A stretch of 64,000 bases of DNA, taken from Histomonas meleagridis. Taxonomy: Eukaryota; Parabasalia; Tritrichomonadida; Dientamoebidae. The stretch covers positions 186,001-250,000 of the forward strand of contig WSYJ01000147.1 of assembly GCA_020186115.1 (NCBI GenBank), given 5' to 3'. Shown in pieces: positions 62,104 through 64,000 of the stretch. How positions within the stretch are numbered: position 1 is the first letter of the stretch; each line of letters begins with the position of its first letter. A program made the translations under genes and the position numbers. Under the pieces are notes generated by a model. That model saw only the letters and a list, made by a program, of their open reading frames with translations, had not been told where the DNA came from and ran no database searches.

Positions 62104-62553
62104 ATGTCACCAGGAGTTGGAATGAAAACAGGAGGCCGTGGATCATGGCGTCGTAAGACAAAGAAGACACAAAAGAACGGCAACCAAAATGGCCTTAAGG
62201 TTTGGCTCGCAGCTCAACGTCTTGGATGCCGTGAATTTGGTGAATTAGATTCAGCTTCAATCATTCTACAAGGAAGTGAAGAAGCTCTCTCATTCCAAAA
62301 ACCCGAACTTGCTTTCAACATGCATGCCAACACTTATGCAATCATGGGTAAGGTTGAAAAGAAGCCAATCGTTGAAGTTTTAACTGATCTCATTTCTGGT
62401 ATGGATCTTTCTAACATCAAGAGACCTGAACAACAAGATAACAATGATCTTGGAGATGTTCCAGCAGATATTGACTTCTCTAAAACTGAAGAAGAAAAGC
62501 CAGCTGAAGAAACAAAACCAGAAACCGAAGAATCAAAGCCAGCAGCTGAATAA
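62104..62553 (+). CDS. BTF3: Nascent polypeptide-associated complex beta subunit (BTF3)
   Basis: 149 aa, the usual NAC-beta size. NAC binds nascent chains at the ribosome exit, next to uL22/L17 and uL23. MKTGGRGSWRRKTKKTQKN corresponds to the ribosome-binding I-G-G-K-G-T-x-R-R-K-K-K motif. ALSFQKPELAFNMHANTYAI matches I-x-F-x-N-P-K-V-Q-A-S-L-x-A-N-T-F-A-I, and MGKVEKKPIVEVLTDLIS matches G-x-x-x-x-K-x-I-T-E-M-L-P. The C-terminus is acidic (KTEEEKPAEETKPETEESKP). Codon use is that of a highly expressed gene. The stop is TAA-A. It shares its promoter motif with L17. Confidence 0.9.
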   Translation: MSPGVGMKTGGRGSWRRKTKKTQKNGNQNGLKVWLAAQRLGCREFGELDSASIILQGSEEALSFQKPELAFNMHANTYAIMGKVEKKPIVEVLTDLISGMDLSNIKRPEQQDNNDLGDVPADIDFSKTEEEKPAEETKPETEESKPAAE

Positions 62554-62575
62554 ATAAGAGATTATTAAGACAAAT

Positions 62576-63451
62576 TTATATATCATCATTTTTCAAATCA
62601 TCATAAAGACCCTCGTCCACAACAACGGGCTCCTTCCTCCTTAAGCTAATAAATGTGTAAACCCATGACGAAAGAAGGAAAACTGGAGCAACTGAACCCA
62701 AAATTGGTATCCACCAATTTCGCATATATTTCATTTCTGATGCCGCAACTACATAACTATTAGGATAGCCTGAAAAGGGGTTTTGATAAGTTGCATTTGT
62801 TTTTCCTTCCGAGAAGAGATTTATATTTATATTTCCATATTTACCATCTGTTGAAGTTGTAAGTCTAAACAAGAGCGGTGTGGTGATTGCTTGCCCAAGG
62901 CTTCCGATTTTTCCATCGCTAGTAAAAGTATCAAAAGCATTTTCGTTGATTCTTTGTTTGTATATTGTCAATTTTGTATTTCCTTGAAGATTATTGGAAG
63001 TAACATTATATCTACGCTCTGAATCATCTGTGGCATAGAAAGCACAAATATCTTGGTTATTTGCATTACCAGCCAAATATAAATTTGTCGAATAAACATC
63101 AACAATCACTCTAACTTCTGTGGAACAAAAAGCACGAGGTATAGTTACAGTGGAAAACTTGATGGTAGAATTTTGACTGAAATTCACTATAATTTTTCCG
63201 CACTATAAGAAGTATATAGGCTTATTGATGTCGTCAACGTCAATAGACGATGCACCAATTGGCATTTCAACCCGAACTTTAGTAGATGTGTTATCAACTT
63301 GTGTAATGGCAATAAGAGTATTTTCATTTGTTGTATAAAAACTAACTTCAGAAGGAGCATTCTTTTCTTGGTATGTAATTGTATTAATACCGCTTTGAAA
63401 AGCTATCATATTATCACAAGATACTAATACTGTATGTAATAACAGAAGCAT
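62576..63451 (-). pseudogene. Type I membrane protein interrupted by one in-frame TAG
   Basis: From ATG at 63451 the frame encodes a signal peptide (MLLLLHTVLVSC), then an extracellular segment (ITYQEKNAPSEVSFYTTNEN) to PIYFL and a TAG at 63203-63205. The same frame then continues open for 208 codons: IIVNFSQNSTIKFSTVTIPR, ICAFYATDDSERRYNVTSNN, LLFRLTTSTDGKYGNINI, a membrane helix (WWIPILGSVAPVFLLSSWVY) and an acidic tail to 62576. So a protein of about 290 aa is broken by one stop. A short spliced segment, stop readthrough or a point mutation could explain it. GCACTTTTTGG is an Inr-like start. Final stop is TAA-A. Family not recognised. Confidence 0.65.
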
Positions 63452-64000
63452 TTCCAAAAAGTGCTGGTTTGGGGTGGGATTTCAATTGTTTACACAAGAT
63501 CCGTTCTTGAAAGCGCATAACAATTTTTCGTAAAATAAAGATATACAAATTAAAAGTTATCATCAAATTAGAGCTATTTAATGATAGCTACCAAATTTTT
63601 ATGAATATCCTCTTTTGAAGTAAGTTAAATTGCATGTGAAAAATCATTTTTAAAGCATAAGTTATAGAACTAATAACAATAAAATGAAATCCGATTTTCC
63701 ATTTCTTAAAGAACAGCAAATTTAAAATTAAATTGGAAATATACTACAGCTGTAAATAAACGTTTATCATTATTATCATTACAAACTAAACAAAGAACGG
63801 CATAAACATCGAACAGAATCCGGCGAACGTATAACATCATAAAAAAAATTCGCATATTGTCAGCATACTCGTTACTTTTATGAACATTAGTGTCTACACA
63901 TCCATTTCATTAAAGAAAAACAAGCAGTAGCAATATACTTTAAACAAAACCATATCCATGCAATAATTCATATGTAGCTAAACTTTGATCTAATCACACT
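63452..64000. other. Window end, no gene called
   Basis: A minus-strand stretch near 63690-63905 is open for about 62 codons (LYVRRILFDVYAVLCLVCND) without a family match or clear start. It could be the end of a gene fragment. Nothing else seen. Confidence 0.3.

Overview
The window looks like nuclear chromosomal DNA of a parabasalid protist, most likely Tritrichomonas or a close relative. It is very AT-rich, and genes are compact, mostly uninterrupted and on both strands. Several start codons sit a few bases after a TCAYTTYT-type initiator like the trichomonad Inr, and at least 14 stop codons read UAA-A, overlapping a UAAA tetranucleotide. Gene content agrees: BspA-like leucine-rich-repeat surface proteins with Ser/Thr/Asn stalks, DUF3447/ankyrin proteins and a mariner element. 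Species assignment is inference.

Housekeeping and signalling genes: a Kelch protein end (1-432), KEOPS subunit Cgi121/TPRKB (4.6 kb), Raptor (5.8-9.2 kb), CYFIP/Sra-1 of the WAVE complex (13.4-16.6 kb), eEF1B, a divergent histone H3/H4 pair, ribosomal protein L17 and a class I histone deacetylase (17.5-21.1 kb), an SLC45/GPH-type transporter (21.2-22.5 kb), an SLX4-like protein (27.9-29.0 kb), a probable RasGAP-like protein (31.5-33.2 kb), IFT139/TTC21B (34.3-38.0 kb), a zinc-dependent phospholipase C (48.6-49.3 kb), a membrane-anchored beta-helix protein (53.0-55.6 kb), a DOCK-family GEF (56.6-61.2 kb) and NAC-beta/BTF3 (62.1-62.6 kb). Raptor, CYFIP, DOCK, RasGAP and a truncated Ras relative concern growth and actin signalling; IFT139 fits a flagellate.

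Accessory regions: BspA-like genes at 2.0-4.2 kb and 23.0-30.7 kb, where three tandem copies share almost identical 3' ends and one duplication also carried a now-dead SLX4 copy; DUF3447/ankyrin loci at 9.5-11.7, 43.5-47.4 and 51.7-52.3 kb with orphan ankyrin pieces at 1.5, 48.1 and 61.7 kb; and a mariner element (41.26-42.49 kb) inserted in an Hsp70-like pseudogene.

The most unusual structure is in the ankyrin loci. After a conserved DUF3447 reading frame, single ankyrin repeats of about 28 codons recur as isolated 'exons' separated by AT-rich stop-filled spacers of about 60-200 bases, and each array ends in a unit with its own C-terminal tail and stop. The pattern occurs on both strands at separate loci. 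It could be an exon-per-repeat gene family with unusual introns, or decaying arrays; the sequence alone does not decide.
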